Of a stretch of DNA of 64,000 nt, positions 42,113 through 50,857 are shown piece after piece. The position numbers and the translations under genes are program-made. Location of the stretch: positions 49,564-113,563 of the forward strand of contig CAYPPG010000019.1 of assembly GCA_964412555.1 (NCBI GenBank), given 5' to 3'. Positions within the stretch are counted from its first letter, which is position 1. Each line of letters starts with the position of its first letter. The DNA comes from CAYPPG01 sp964412555 (GTDB lineage Bacteria; Hinthialibacterota; Hinthialibacteria; Hinthialibacterales; Hinthialibacteraceae). Under the pieces are notes generated by a model, which was not told the DNA's origin, made no database searches, and saw nothing but the letters and a program-made list of their open reading frames with translations.

Positions 42113-43900
42113 CTATTGATCCATTTGTTTCTCCAATTCTTCCCCTTTTGCTTCTAATTTTTCCGCTTCCTCATTCTGGCCGTTTTTCCGAAGTAGTTCA
42201 GCTAAATCCCGATAGTGTCCAGGGAATGCGGGATTTAATTCCAAAACACGGCGTAATTCCCGAATCGCAGCCGGGATATCATTCATGCGTAGGTAGATAT
42301 CTGCAAGATAACGGTGTGAGTTAAGGTCTTCCTGCAATTCAATGGCTTTTTCAAAAGACTGAATTGCTTTTTTGTTCCATCCTTCCTCATAGTATTTCAC
42401 GCCAAGAGTAAAATGTGTTTGATAAGAATAAGGATCATACAAACGCGCTTCCTCCAAATGGGGGATGGCTAAAATCCCAGGCGTTTCCAGGCCTTCGCGC
42501 AATTTTTTACTGCCAAGCAATTCCAAATAATTCGATATACAGATCAAAATCAGGAATCCGGATAGCGTCCATAGAACATAATTTGGCAACGAATATGTTT
42601 TTGCTTGTTTGATTTTTTGGGGCACGACAAAATGGGACGCAAGCAGTACTGCCAGAAGCGAAGTAGCGGGGAGATGAAATGGAAAACTGGAGAATGAATG
42701 TGCAACGATCGTGATGACACCGAAGAAACTTCCCCATGCAAACCACTTATTTTCTTGAACATTGATCAGTTTATTTAATGCTGATTTGAACCAAGCGATA
42801 AAGAGCCACAATAATGCAAATACGCCGAATGGGCCAATTTCGGATGCGGTTTCAAGTAGCTGGAAATGAGGTTGATCGACAGGAATTACGTAATCCCGGT
42901 CATGAGCGCGATCCTGAATTTTATAATTGATGCCCTGATAGTGTTCGTGAACTGTGAGATAATTGCCATACCCGATTCCGGTAATCGGATTTTCATCGAT
43001 CATGATACGCGTCGTGCGCCAATTGAATCGGCGCGCTCCCATCCCTGACCACCATTGCGGCGATTCCCACGCTTCGCGATAGAGGGAGCGCCCGTGGCTG
43101 TTGTATGGATTGTCCAACAAATACCAACCACAGCCGATCAATCCGGCGAGTATCAACAAAGTGAATCTTGTTTTCGAAAAGGTAAAAGAAACTCGATAGA
43201 ATAGTGCAATCAAAAGAGTGACGATAAGCGCACAAAACAAACCAATCGTCGCTCCGACACAAAAAGTCAACGCGAGGCAGGCAAGATTGAGCAATACAAC
43301 CGGCCACACCAAAAGAAATTTCCACCATTTCAATTTTTGTTGAGAACCGAATGCTATCAGCACAGGCAAGACCACAGCAAGAAATCCCCCCAAAAAGTTC
43401 GGATTCCCCAACGTCGATATGACTTTGGCCCGCCAATCGCGAACGCCCCCGAAAGAAGCCGCGAAATCGATCCCATAATCCTGCAATATCCCATGAACGG
43501 ATAACAACAATGATACAAGAAGCAAAAGCCAAGCAATCGCAACCGCTGAAAGACCTTCGATCCATTGTTTTCTGAAATAATAAAACAAGGCGATGAAAAC
43601 AAAGAGACGAAAAAAAACACGTATTTGTATTGGAGTTCTATAATTCAAGATGATGGATAATACAAATACGATAACCATGACGAACAAAGGGATATCGATT
43701 GAAGATGGAATATGTTTGTGCATAGAGGAATGAAGCGCAAGGAGAATGAATCCCAATGTTGTCCAGAAGGCAAGCCAGACATGTTTCGGAAGAATATAGG
43801 AATCCACCGTTGCTAACGAAATCACGAAAGGAGTCGTTAGGACAATAAGATAGGCTATACGGAATTCCCATTTCAAAAGAGTCGATTGATGGTCAGACAT
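42113..43900 (-). CDS. O-antigen-ligase-family membrane protein with C-terminal TPRs
   Basis: 595 residues. Ten to twelve transmembrane segments in the first ~440 residues, with the Wzy/WaaL-type periplasmic loop signature RTTRIMIDENPITGIGYGNY followed by HFQLLETASEIGPFGVFALL. Two to three tetratricopeptide repeats close the protein (YYEEGWNKKAIQSFEKAIEL, PAAIRELRRVLELNPAF, QNEEAEKLEAKGEEL). Family members polymerise or ligate lipid-linked glycans or glycosylate proteins at the periplasmic face. AGAGGA precedes ATG 43900. The preceding gene on the same strand is a DUF2723-type transferase. Ligase versus polymerase cannot be decided. Confidence 0.85.
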   Translation of the reverse strand: MSDHQSTLLKWEFRIAYLIVLTTPFVISLATVDSYILPKHVWLAFWTTLGFILLALHSSMHKHIPSSIDIPLFVMVIVFVLSIILNYRTPIQIRVFFRLFVFIALFYYFRKQWIEGLSAVAIAWLLLLVSLLLSVHGILQDYGIDFAASFGGVRDWRAKVISTLGNPNFLGGFLAVVLPVLIAFGSQQKLKWWKFLLVWPVVLLNLACLALTFCVGATIGLFCALIVTLLIALFYRVSFTFSKTRFTLLILAGLIGCGWYLLDNPYNSHGRSLYREAWESPQWWSGMGARRFNWRTTRIMIDENPITGIGYGNYLTVHEHYQGINYKIQDRAHDRDYVIPVDQPHFQLLETASEIGPFGVFALLWLFIAWFKSALNKLINVQENKWFAWGSFFGVITIVAHSFSSFPFHLPATSLLAVLLASHFVVPQKIKQAKTYSLPNYVLWTLSGFLILICISNYLELLGSKKLREGLETPGILAIPHLEEARLYDPYSYQTHFTLGVKYYEEGWNKKAIQSFEKAIELQEDLNSHRYLADIYLRMNDIPAAIRELRRVLELNPAFPGHYRDLAELLRKNGQNEEAEKLEAKGEELEKQMDQ

Positions 43901-43937
43901 AAAGTATCCTCTGCGTCATTTACTTAAGAAGTAGTAG

Positions 43938-43964
43938 GGTGGGTTGAGCAAAGCGAAACCCACC
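43938..43964. repeat. Palindromic repeat GGTGGGTT-N11-AACCCACC
   Basis: Perfect 8-bp arms (43938-43945 and 43957-43964) around GAGCAAAGCG, in the 73-base spacer between two minus-strand genes. Similar 'GTGGGTT-GAGCAAAGCG-AACCCAC' palindromes are, as I recall, common in unrelated bacterial genomes. It may stabilise or attenuate the message between the two genes. Confidence 0.7.
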
Positions 43965-43973
43965 AATCCTCAT

Positions 43974-45737
43974 TCACTCGGGAGACATCGTTAAACGATA
44001 AACATACCGAAACGGGATATATCTCCGGTACGAAAAAGGCACATGGCTTTTATCGATATTGATCGAACCTATTTGTTCAATCTGACAGCGTGAATACCAT
44101 TTCTGCGGCAAAGGATGTGATGTGGATACAATGGGTGTTCGCTGAAGAAGAGGGAAGGCAACATTCTTCCAAGTATTCTCATGCCAATGCTCGCGGCTCA
44201 AAGATAATCGATCTCCTCTCATCTCAAGATCGAGATTCAATTCTCGGTTCATTTCTCTTCTATACCAGTCGAGATACAGGAATCCGGCTCCAATAATGAC
44301 GGAATCCGGTTGTTTTTGTTCCACGATTTGTTGATAAAGAAGAGGATGCAATTCGTTGTCAGCGGTCTGCTCGAATAAACCGGTCAAAATGGGTGTACCT
44401 GTTGGAACGATTTGAAAAACCTGAGTGGCATAATCTGCCGTGGATGTATCATACACAGTATGAAAATAATTCTTGGCGGAAGAAAAAGACAGCGGGAAAG
44501 GATTCTCCGGAAAAGATTGGGGATTCGTCGGTAGTGTTTGACTGATCAAACCGAGAGGTTCGTCAAATTTGACAAAAAGAGGGAAAAATGATAAGCAACC
44601 AATCAATAAGAGAACAAGATAGAAAGCGACTCCCTGTACTCTATGGGAAAGCGGCTCAATCACCTTTTGTAGTCCAAATGCAAGCGGAATGCTGATTAGA
44701 ACTAAGGCAGGGATTAAAAAAACAAACCAATCTCCGACTGGGTAGATCAAAAGAAAGGTTTGATACATGATGAAAAGAGCGGCAAAGAAGCCGGCCAACC
44801 ATACATTCATGCGAAACAAAACAATGATCCCGAGAATCGCCGGAATAGCAAGCCAACTATAACAAAGAAACGGAAAAACAAAAAAAGTGTATACATGTCC
44901 AGTATTAAAATTCACAACTAGCAGATTGATTCCGGTCTCCAAGATGCGGGAATATTGTTCCCCATGAATGAGTTGCTGGAAACGATACAGTGTTTCCGGA
45001 TCATACCAATTTATTGCCGGATCTTGGAATGCCCGAAGAGGGTAATACAACATGAAGAGAAACGGAATCAAGAAAAATGTCCCTGATTGAATGAGAAAAG
45101 TCTTTTTGGGAATGTTAGAATGATGTCCGGAATCCGACAGCCAACGGGTATGAAACCGCTTTTGAAGCAGAATGATCAGCAGAACTGCGAAAATAGGGAA
45201 TAAAAAAATCGATAATCGGTGATGAATCAACATGAGTGCCAAAAGAAAAACCAACGGTGCGAGTACCATTTTTGGCCGTCGAGATAATTCATAAAGGAAC
45301 AATAAAGCCAAACTGAATTGAATAACAAACAATCCATACACTTCCGTTATCACCGCTTGGGAGCGGATAAGCGGCGTCAATACACAGGCCAACGATGCGA
45401 TCGCTGCCGCGGCTATTGATCGAACATCTTTTTTGCGATACGTTTCTTGCAATATTTTACTGAGAAAAATGAATAAAACTGAACAGGATAGAGAGACGCA
45501 AACAGCGGAAAAAAGATGGCTTCGGAAAGCGACTGTACCGAATGGCAACCACTGAAATAAACGGCATGCGAGCATATAAGATGAATATCCCGTCGGATGA
45601 GGATTGCCAAGAATCCAGGCGCTCGCGGATAATTCCGGACAATCACCCCATACAATATCCTGTGGAATTGCGATGATGAACAGAAATAACGACGCGGCAC
45701 AAAGTCCCGATGCAATCAAGAATAACCGGTTATTCAT
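43974..45737 (-). CDS. DUF2723-type multi-pass glycosyltransferase-like protein
   Basis: About 587 residues from ATG 45737. The N-terminal GT-C-like region has VWGDCPELSASAWILGNPHP and TGYSSYMLACRLFQWLPFG, the D-x-P-E and H-P-P/T-G-Y signature of the DUF2723 (TMEM260-like, O-mannosyltransferase-related) family, followed by about ten transmembrane helices and a soluble periplasmic tail. In-frame starts exist at GTG 45782 and ATG 45761, but neither has a ribosome binding site and the first helix starts just after ATG 45737. That ATG shares a CATG with the start of the divergent gene. Predicted glycosylation of lipids or proteins using polyprenyl-linked sugar. Confidence 0.8.
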   Translation of the reverse strand: MNNRLFLIASGLCAASLFLFIIAIPQDIVWGDCPELSASAWILGNPHPTGYSSYMLACRLFQWLPFGTVAFRSHLFSAVCVSLSCSVLFIFLSKILQETYRKKDVRSIAAAAIASLACVLTPLIRSQAVITEVYGLFVIQFSLALLFLYELSRRPKMVLAPLVFLLALMLIHHRLSIFLFPIFAVLLIILLQKRFHTRWLSDSGHHSNIPKKTFLIQSGTFFLIPFLFMLYYPLRAFQDPAINWYDPETLYRFQQLIHGEQYSRILETGINLLVVNFNTGHVYTFFVFPFLCYSWLAIPAILGIIVLFRMNVWLAGFFAALFIMYQTFLLIYPVGDWFVFLIPALVLISIPLAFGLQKVIEPLSHRVQGVAFYLVLLLIGCLSFFPLFVKFDEPLGLISQTLPTNPQSFPENPFPLSFSSAKNYFHTVYDTSTADYATQVFQIVPTGTPILTGLFEQTADNELHPLLYQQIVEQKQPDSVIIGAGFLYLDWYRREMNRELNLDLEMRGDRLSLSREHWHENTWKNVAFPLLQRTPIVSTSHPLPQKWYSRCQIEQIGSINIDKSHVPFSYRRYIPFRYVYRLTMSPE

Positions 45738-47433
45738 GGGGGCTGAAAATTGGTGGTTCATACTGGTTTTTGTATTTTGCACGTTTTTTTTCTGTTATCC
45801 AATCTTTGTTCATCCGACCTATCATCTTGCCGAACATCCGTTGGGTGATAAAGGAACCAATTTATGGAATTTGTGGTGGGTTTATTATGCCCTGTTTGTC
45901 AAAAAAATTTCACCCCTCTTTTCAACGATTGTGTTTTATCCCTGGGGATGCGATTTGCGCTATCATACCCTTTCTATTGTGAATGGACTGATCGCCGCAC
46001 CGATTACCCATGCCGTTGGACCCAATATCTCGTATAATTTTCTCTTTGCGCTTTGGACCATTCTAACCGGAATATTCGCGGCAAAATGGGGACGCCTATT
46101 CGGATTGAGTTTCTGGGGCGCCGTGTTACTTGGATTCATTGCGGCTTTCAATCCGTTCCGTTGGGCACATTTGGAGCATTTGAATTTATTCTCCACGGCA
46201 TGGTTGTTTTTGGCCTTCTATTCCTGTGAATCGATGATTCGTCAAGAAAAAGGTGCCTTTGGAATTATCTTATTCACGATTTCTTGGTTACTTGCCCTTT
46301 TCACGGATTGGTACTTCGGACTCTTTATCGGGATGTATTTTGCGGTACGCGTTTTTTTCCTGATTCCGAAATCGAGAATATCTTTCACTCGTTTGCTCAA
46401 CATCGTGTTGATTCCATCAATTGTTATTCTCTTTTCGGTCTTTTTGTATTTTCAGAATTCGGATCCATCTTTTCGAGCCGATGTACCGGTCGATGAAGTG
46501 GAAATGAAATACGCCGCTTATTGGTCTTTGGATCTCATTCATTGGATTATGCCGCTATGGCTTGTGGATCTCATCGAAATTCCGGTGCGTGTCGAGGGGG
46601 AATTTCGCGTCCATCCCGGTGTCTTCTGGATGCTTTTGGGAATCGGCTCGCTTCTGTTTTCTAAAAAACTTCAACTGAATCCGGAAAATGTTCGATTTCT
46701 TCGAGCCGCAATCATCGTTTTTTTTGTATTGTCGGCTGGACCGGTTTTACAGTGGCAAGGCGAACCGGTCAGTATTTTGGGAATTCCAATCTTTCTACCG
46801 GCAACGCTCTTTGAATTTGTTCCTGCGCTTACTTCGATACGGGTATTTGCCCGATTTTCTTTGATTGGTTTTCTTTTACTTTCTTTGTTGGGTATCTTGT
46901 CTTTGGAAAAGATTTTTAGGCGTTATTCACGGGGGTTGAAATATTGTATATACATTTTTTGTGCGTTGCTCTTTCTTGTCGAAACGCAATGGTGGTTCCC
47001 GAAAATGATCCAGTATTCTCCACGAAGCGAGTTGTACTCCGGTTTAAGCCGGCCGGTGCTCGAAGTACCGTTTACTCCTTCCTTTTTGAGCGGATTACAT
47101 CTCTATCATCAAACCATTCATCATCAGCCTATATATGTCGCTGAATTTTCAAGGCTTAGCCATTATAAAGAACGTTACTTGAACGCTTATCCTACGTTAT
47201 CTCTTTTCAATCAATTGGCCCATGGGGAAAAATTTTCACCCAATGACATGAAATTTTCACAAGAGGATTTCGTCAAAGAATTCCGAAGATTAGGCTCCTT
47301 TGAACTTGTTGTTGGTGGAATTTCTCCCCTTGGCGGGCAAGCGGAAGAGGTCAGAAACAATTTGCGGAAACTTTTAGAAAGAATACCGAAAGGTCTTGTA
47401 AAAACGAAGCTTAAAGTCCCTATTCAAGAATGA
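45736..47433 (+). CDS. Large polytopic membrane protein, GT-C-like, unknown
   Basis: 565 residues from ATG 45736. About eleven transmembrane helices in the first ~420 residues; the first external loop has LGDKGTNLWNLWWVYYAL and YPWGCDLRYHTLS, resembling the loop of integral-membrane mannosyltransferase-like proteins. A soluble C-terminal domain of about 130 residues follows the last helix. No known catalytic signature is certain. An upstream ATG (45676) would give a 20-residue hydrophilic start, in which case the gene would overlap the divergent DUF2723 gene by about 60 bases. Context suggests surface glycan synthesis. Confidence 0.7.
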   Translation: MGAENWWFILVFVFCTFFFCYPIFVHPTYHLAEHPLGDKGTNLWNLWWVYYALFVKKISPLFSTIVFYPWGCDLRYHTLSIVNGLIAAPITHAVGPNISYNFLFALWTILTGIFAAKWGRLFGLSFWGAVLLGFIAAFNPFRWAHLEHLNLFSTAWLFLAFYSCESMIRQEKGAFGIILFTISWLLALFTDWYFGLFIGMYFAVRVFFLIPKSRISFTRLLNIVLIPSIVILFSVFLYFQNSDPSFRADVPVDEVEMKYAAYWSLDLIHWIMPLWLVDLIEIPVRVEGEFRVHPGVFWMLLGIGSLLFSKKLQLNPENVRFLRAAIIVFFVLSAGPVLQWQGEPVSILGIPIFLPATLFEFVPALTSIRVFARFSLIGFLLLSLLGILSLEKIFRRYSRGLKYCIYIFCALLFLVETQWWFPKMIQYSPRSELYSGLSRPVLEVPFTPSFLSGLHLYHQTIHHQPIYVAEFSRLSHYKERYLNAYPTLSLFNQLAHGEKFSPNDMKFSQEDFVKEFRRLGSFELVVGGISPLGGQAEEVRNNLRKLLERIPKGLVKTKLKVPIQE

Positions 47434-47502
47434 CTGTTAGGAGAGAATGATAAAAATTATTCAATCCAGTACCAAATCACCAGAAATCGGTCTACACTTT
47501 GC

Positions 47503-47530
47503 TTGACAGCTGTAATAAAAGATTTAACAT
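47503..47530 (+). promoter_or_regulatory. Possible promoter upstream of ftsH
   Basis: TTGACA (47503-47508), 16-base spacer, TAACAT (47525-47530). The rest of the 342-base spacer 47434-47775 contains a degenerate family A palindrome (47597-47628), a direct repeat TTTCTAGG at 47586 and 47679, and no gene. Confidence 0.4.
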
Positions 47531-47596
47531 TATTATGTGAAACTATATCTACTGGCATAGTGAAGGCAGTTAGATGGGGCACCGGTTTCTAGGAAA

Positions 47597-47628
47597 ATGC
47601 CGGAGCGTGGGTATCCGTATCCCGCCTC
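47597..47628. repeat. Degenerate family A palindromic repeat
   Basis: ATGCCGGAGCGTGGGTATCC followed by GTATCCCGCCTC: still recognisable as family A but with the stem weakened by several changes, suggesting an old copy under decay. It is bracketed by two copies of TTTCTAGG (47586-47593, 47679-47686). Confidence 0.75.
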
Positions 47629-47775
47629 TTTTGAATCCTGCATTTTCAACTTTCGTTATACCCTATCAGGCATGACGATTTCTAGGCAAAAATCGGTGAT
47701 TTATTGATCCACATTTTTTCCATCCTGGTAGGATTACCGGTTGAAACAAAAATTTAGTTTTAAGGAATTCGAAAC

Positions 47776-49743
47776 TTGTTTAATCGAACTGTTATATTTT
47801 ACGGATTACTGCTAATCATCATTATCGTTGTGGTGAGTAATATTAAAACTGACCCCCCGGCCGCAGATTTTAAATTGGATGATTTTATCCAAACTCTGCA
47901 AGGGAATACGGATTACATCTTATTGTCTGCGGATATATCTCAATCGAGTATCAAAGGAGAACTCTACCGCCAAGGTGAGTCACCAGACCAAAAACGTCCC
48001 TTTGAAGTGAATTTTATTGAAACGGTCAACGGAGAGCAAATCGGGAATTTAATCACGGAATACAAAAAGACGCATCCCGAATTTACTTTTAACGCCAACC
48101 CGGACAGCAATTGGATGGTCGGTATTTTTACGGGTTTGTTACCAGTTCTTTTGTTGATCGGCGTATGGTTTTTTATCCTCCGTCAAATGCAAATCGGTGG
48201 CAGCAAGGCGATGTCCTTCGGGAAAAGCCGTGCTCGGTTGAATACGGAAAACAAACCGAAAGTCACTTTTGTAGATGTTGCCGGTTGCGACGAAGCCAAA
48301 GAAGAGTTAGAGGAAATTGTCGAATATCTCAAAGATGCGCATAAATTTCAAAAATTAGGCGGAAAAATTCCACGGGGTGTCCTCCTACAAGGACCACCTG
48401 GAACCGGAAAAACACTTCTCGCCCGTGCAATTGCCGGTGAAGCGAATGTGCCCTTTTTCAGTATCAGTGGTTCCGATTTTGTCGAAATGTTTGTCGGTGT
48501 CGGAGCATCACGGGTGCGGGATCTTTTCGAACAAGGGAAAAAACACGCTCCCTGCTTGATCTTTATGGATGAAATCGATGCGGTTGGACGCCAACGCTTT
48601 GCCGGTGTTGGAGGAGGCCACGATGAACGGGAACAAACCCTGAATCAGCTGCTTGTCGAGATGGACGGTTTCAACACCAATGAAGAAGTCATTCTGATAG
48701 CGGCGACAAACCGTCCGGATGTGTTGGATCCGGCGTTATTGCGACCTGGGCGGTTCGATCGGCAGATTGTCATCGACCTTCCGGATGTGAAAGGTCGTGA
48801 AGGGATTTTTAAAGTTCACACAAAAAATATCGTGATCGCCAAAGATGTCGATTTCAATGTCTTGGCCAGACGAACTCCCGGTTTTTCCGGTGCCGATCTT
48901 CACAACGCCGTCAATGAAGCCGCGTTGCTCGCTGCCCGAAAAGGGAAAGACAATGTTGAAATGTCGGATTTCGAAGAAGCGATTGAACGTGTCACCGCGG
49001 GACCGGAACGGAAAAGCCGGGCCATCACCGAACGGGAAAAACGCATCGTCGCCTACCATGAAGCTGGGCATGCCATCGTCGGCTTTTTCCTGGAGGAAAT
49101 CGATCCGGTTCATAAGGTTTCCATTTTGGCGCGGGGAAGGGCATTGGGATACACCATGCATCTGCCGGTAGAAGACCGGTACATGAGAACCAGAAAAGAA
49201 TTGTTGGCCAATATGGCCACTCTTCTTGGCGGACGTGTCTCGGAGGATATGGTCTTTGGAGATGTAACCACCGGCGCTCAAAATGATTTGGAACGAGTGA
49301 CCGACATCGCTCATAAAATGGTTTGCCAATTTGGGATGAGTGAAAAACTCGGTCCTCTGACTTTTGGATTGAATGAAAATCAAGTTTTCCTCGGTCGAGA
49401 TTTTTATAAAGACCGAGAATATAGTGAAGAAATCGCTTTTGAAATAGACAAGGAAGTTCGCCAGATCGTTGACGAGTGTTACCATCGGGCAAAACAAATC
49501 CAAGAAATCAATCGAGATATACTCGATGCCTTGGCAAAAGCGTTACTTGAACGCGAAGTGATATCCGCGGATGAAGTGAAAAAAATTGTCAGTGATACGG
49601 AATCGTCTCGTGACAAGGAGCAAAAACCATTTTCTTCCGCCGACACTTCGTCCGTGAATCATACGAACGAAAATTTGGAAGAAGAAAAGATGGAAACTGC
49701 GGCAGATGGGGAAAAAAAAGAAGGTACGACAAACAAAACCTAA
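47776..49743 (+). CDS. ftsH: ATP-dependent zinc metalloprotease FtsH
   Basis: 655 residues. Membrane-bound AAA+ protease that degrades membrane and regulatory proteins. Two transmembrane helices (about 7-21 and 112-135) flank a periplasmic domain; Walker A GPPGTGKT at 206-213, Walker B LIFMDEIDAVG near 261-271, second region of homology ATNRPDVLDPALLRPGRFDR, and the zinc site H428-E-A-G-H. A long acidic Lys/Glu tail ends the protein. Translation starts at TTG 47776 with AAGGAA 8 bases upstream; no better start exists. A hairpin terminator follows. Confidence 0.97.
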   Translation: MFNRTVIFYGLLLIIIIVVVSNIKTDPPAADFKLDDFIQTLQGNTDYILLSADISQSSIKGELYRQGESPDQKRPFEVNFIETVNGEQIGNLITEYKKTHPEFTFNANPDSNWMVGIFTGLLPVLLLIGVWFFILRQMQIGGSKAMSFGKSRARLNTENKPKVTFVDVAGCDEAKEELEEIVEYLKDAHKFQKLGGKIPRGVLLQGPPGTGKTLLARAIAGEANVPFFSISGSDFVEMFVGVGASRVRDLFEQGKKHAPCLIFMDEIDAVGRQRFAGVGGGHDEREQTLNQLLVEMDGFNTNEEVILIAATNRPDVLDPALLRPGRFDRQIVIDLPDVKGREGIFKVHTKNIVIAKDVDFNVLARRTPGFSGADLHNAVNEAALLAARKGKDNVEMSDFEEAIERVTAGPERKSRAITEREKRIVAYHEAGHAIVGFFLEEIDPVHKVSILARGRALGYTMHLPVEDRYMRTRKELLANMATLLGGRVSEDMVFGDVTTGAQNDLERVTDIAHKMVCQFGMSEKLGPLTFGLNENQVFLGRDFYKDREYSEEIAFEIDKEVRQIVDECYHRAKQIQEINRDILDALAKALLEREVISADEVKKIVSDTESSRDKEQKPFSSADTSSVNHTNENLEEEKMETAADGEKKEGTTNKT

Positions 49744-49795
49744 AAATGCGGAATTCTGATTTTTTTTTTGATCCCTGCAAATCAATCCGCATTTT
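49743..49795 (+). terminator. Large hairpin after ftsH
   Basis: AAAATGCGGA (49743-49752) pairs with TCCGCATTTT (49786-49795), with a further inner GATTT/AAATC pairing. It follows the ftsH stop codon directly and ends in T-rich sequence; probable termination or mRNA 3'-end structure. Confidence 0.55.
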
Positions 49796-49899
49796 CGATT
49801 CTTTCCGGTTCAGAGTGCTTGATAAATACAATAATAAGTCTCTACAAAAGTGTTCTTCTATACTTACAATAAACAACCGTGTTCTTGCATTGTACTAAA

Positions 49900-50775
49900 A
49901 TGAATGATCGCTCATGGGTAGTTGGCAATCATCGGCTGGCATGGGGCCAACGCACACTTGTAATGGGAATCGTGAATGTTACGCCGGATTCCTTCAGTGA
50001 CGGCGGGCAATTCGCAAAACCGGCTCAAGCCATTCGGCATGCGTCTCAATTACTTGAGGATGGAGCGGATATCATCGATATCGGCGGAGAATCTACTCGT
50101 CCTGGCGCCGAAGTTGTTCCGGTTGAAGAAGAACTGAAACGTGTGATACCTGTCATTCGTGAGATTGCCGGCCCTGGAAATGGCATTGTTTCCATCGATA
50201 CTACAAAATATGAAGTCGCTAAAGCCGCACTTGAATCTGGCGCCGTTATTATTAATGATATCAGTGGATTACAACGGGATATCCGCTTGGCTCAATTAGC
50301 CAGTGATAGTGAAGCCGGTTTCATTTTAATGCATATGCGTGGTACCCCGCAGACAATGCAAACGTTAGTTCATTATGAAGATGTCGTTTCAGAAATTCGT
50401 TCCTTTTTTGAACAGAAAATCGAACTGTCTCTTGAATATGGAGTGAAAAAGGAGCAAATCGTTCTTGATCCCGGAATCGGATTCAGTAAGACAACAGAAC
50501 AGAATTTAGTTCTGATCAATCGCCTTGAAGAACTACGACTCGATCATCTCCCTTTGATCGTTGGTGTGTCCCGGAAATCTTTTCTTGGGAAAATTACTGG
50601 AAAAGAAGTAAATGATCGGTTGTATTCTACATTAGGTGCCGTTACTGCCACCATTTTAAAAGGAGCCAATATCATACGCGTGCATGATGTCCGAGAAACA
50701 ATAGACGTTGTTCAAGTTGTCGATGCGATACGTTCAGAATCCATTCAATATGAGGAAGAGTTGCCAAAGGATTGA
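49900..50775 (+). CDS. folP: Dihydropteroate synthase
   Basis: 291 residues. Condenses 6-hydroxymethyl-dihydropterin diphosphate with p-aminobenzoate in folate synthesis. Complete signatures: MGIVNVTPDSFSDGG (pterin/diphosphate loop), IDIGGESTRPGA, SIDTTKYEVAKAALESGA, INDISGL, LDPGIGFSKT and VGVSRKSFLG, ending with IRVHDVRET. The frame reaches GTG 49879, but ATG 49900 fits the family start better; neither has a strong ribosome binding site. Its 3' end (last ~33 bases) is duplicated downstream of an inserted palindrome. First gene of a folP-cdaA-cdaR-pdxJ-rpe run. Confidence 0.95.
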   Translation: MNDRSWVVGNHRLAWGQRTLVMGIVNVTPDSFSDGGQFAKPAQAIRHASQLLEDGADIIDIGGESTRPGAEVVPVEEELKRVIPVIREIAGPGNGIVSIDTTKYEVAKAALESGAVIINDISGLQRDIRLAQLASDSEAGFILMHMRGTPQTMQTLVHYEDVVSEIRSFFEQKIELSLEYGVKKEQIVLDPGIGFSKTTEQNLVLINRLEELRLDHLPLIVGVSRKSFLGKITGKEVNDRLYSTLGAVTATILKGANIIRVHDVRETIDVVQVVDAIRSESIQYEEELPKD

Positions 50776-50849
50776 ATTTGTCGGAGCGCGGGCATCCCTG
50801 CCCGCATTTTCCAATTCAATAAGAGGAAGAGTTGTCAAAAGGATTGAAT
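50743..50849. repeat. Family A palindrome flanked by ~35-bp direct duplication
   Basis: Copy A (50743-50777) covers the last folP codons and stop; copy B (50814-50849) repeats it with two substitutions and one extra A (33 of 36 positions shared). Both begin ATTCAATA and end GGATTGAAT. Between them lies a 36-base insert (50778-50813) that is a family A palindrome with perfect arms GCGGGCA / TGCCCGC. Confidence 0.93.
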
Positions 50850-50857
50850 AGGGAGGT

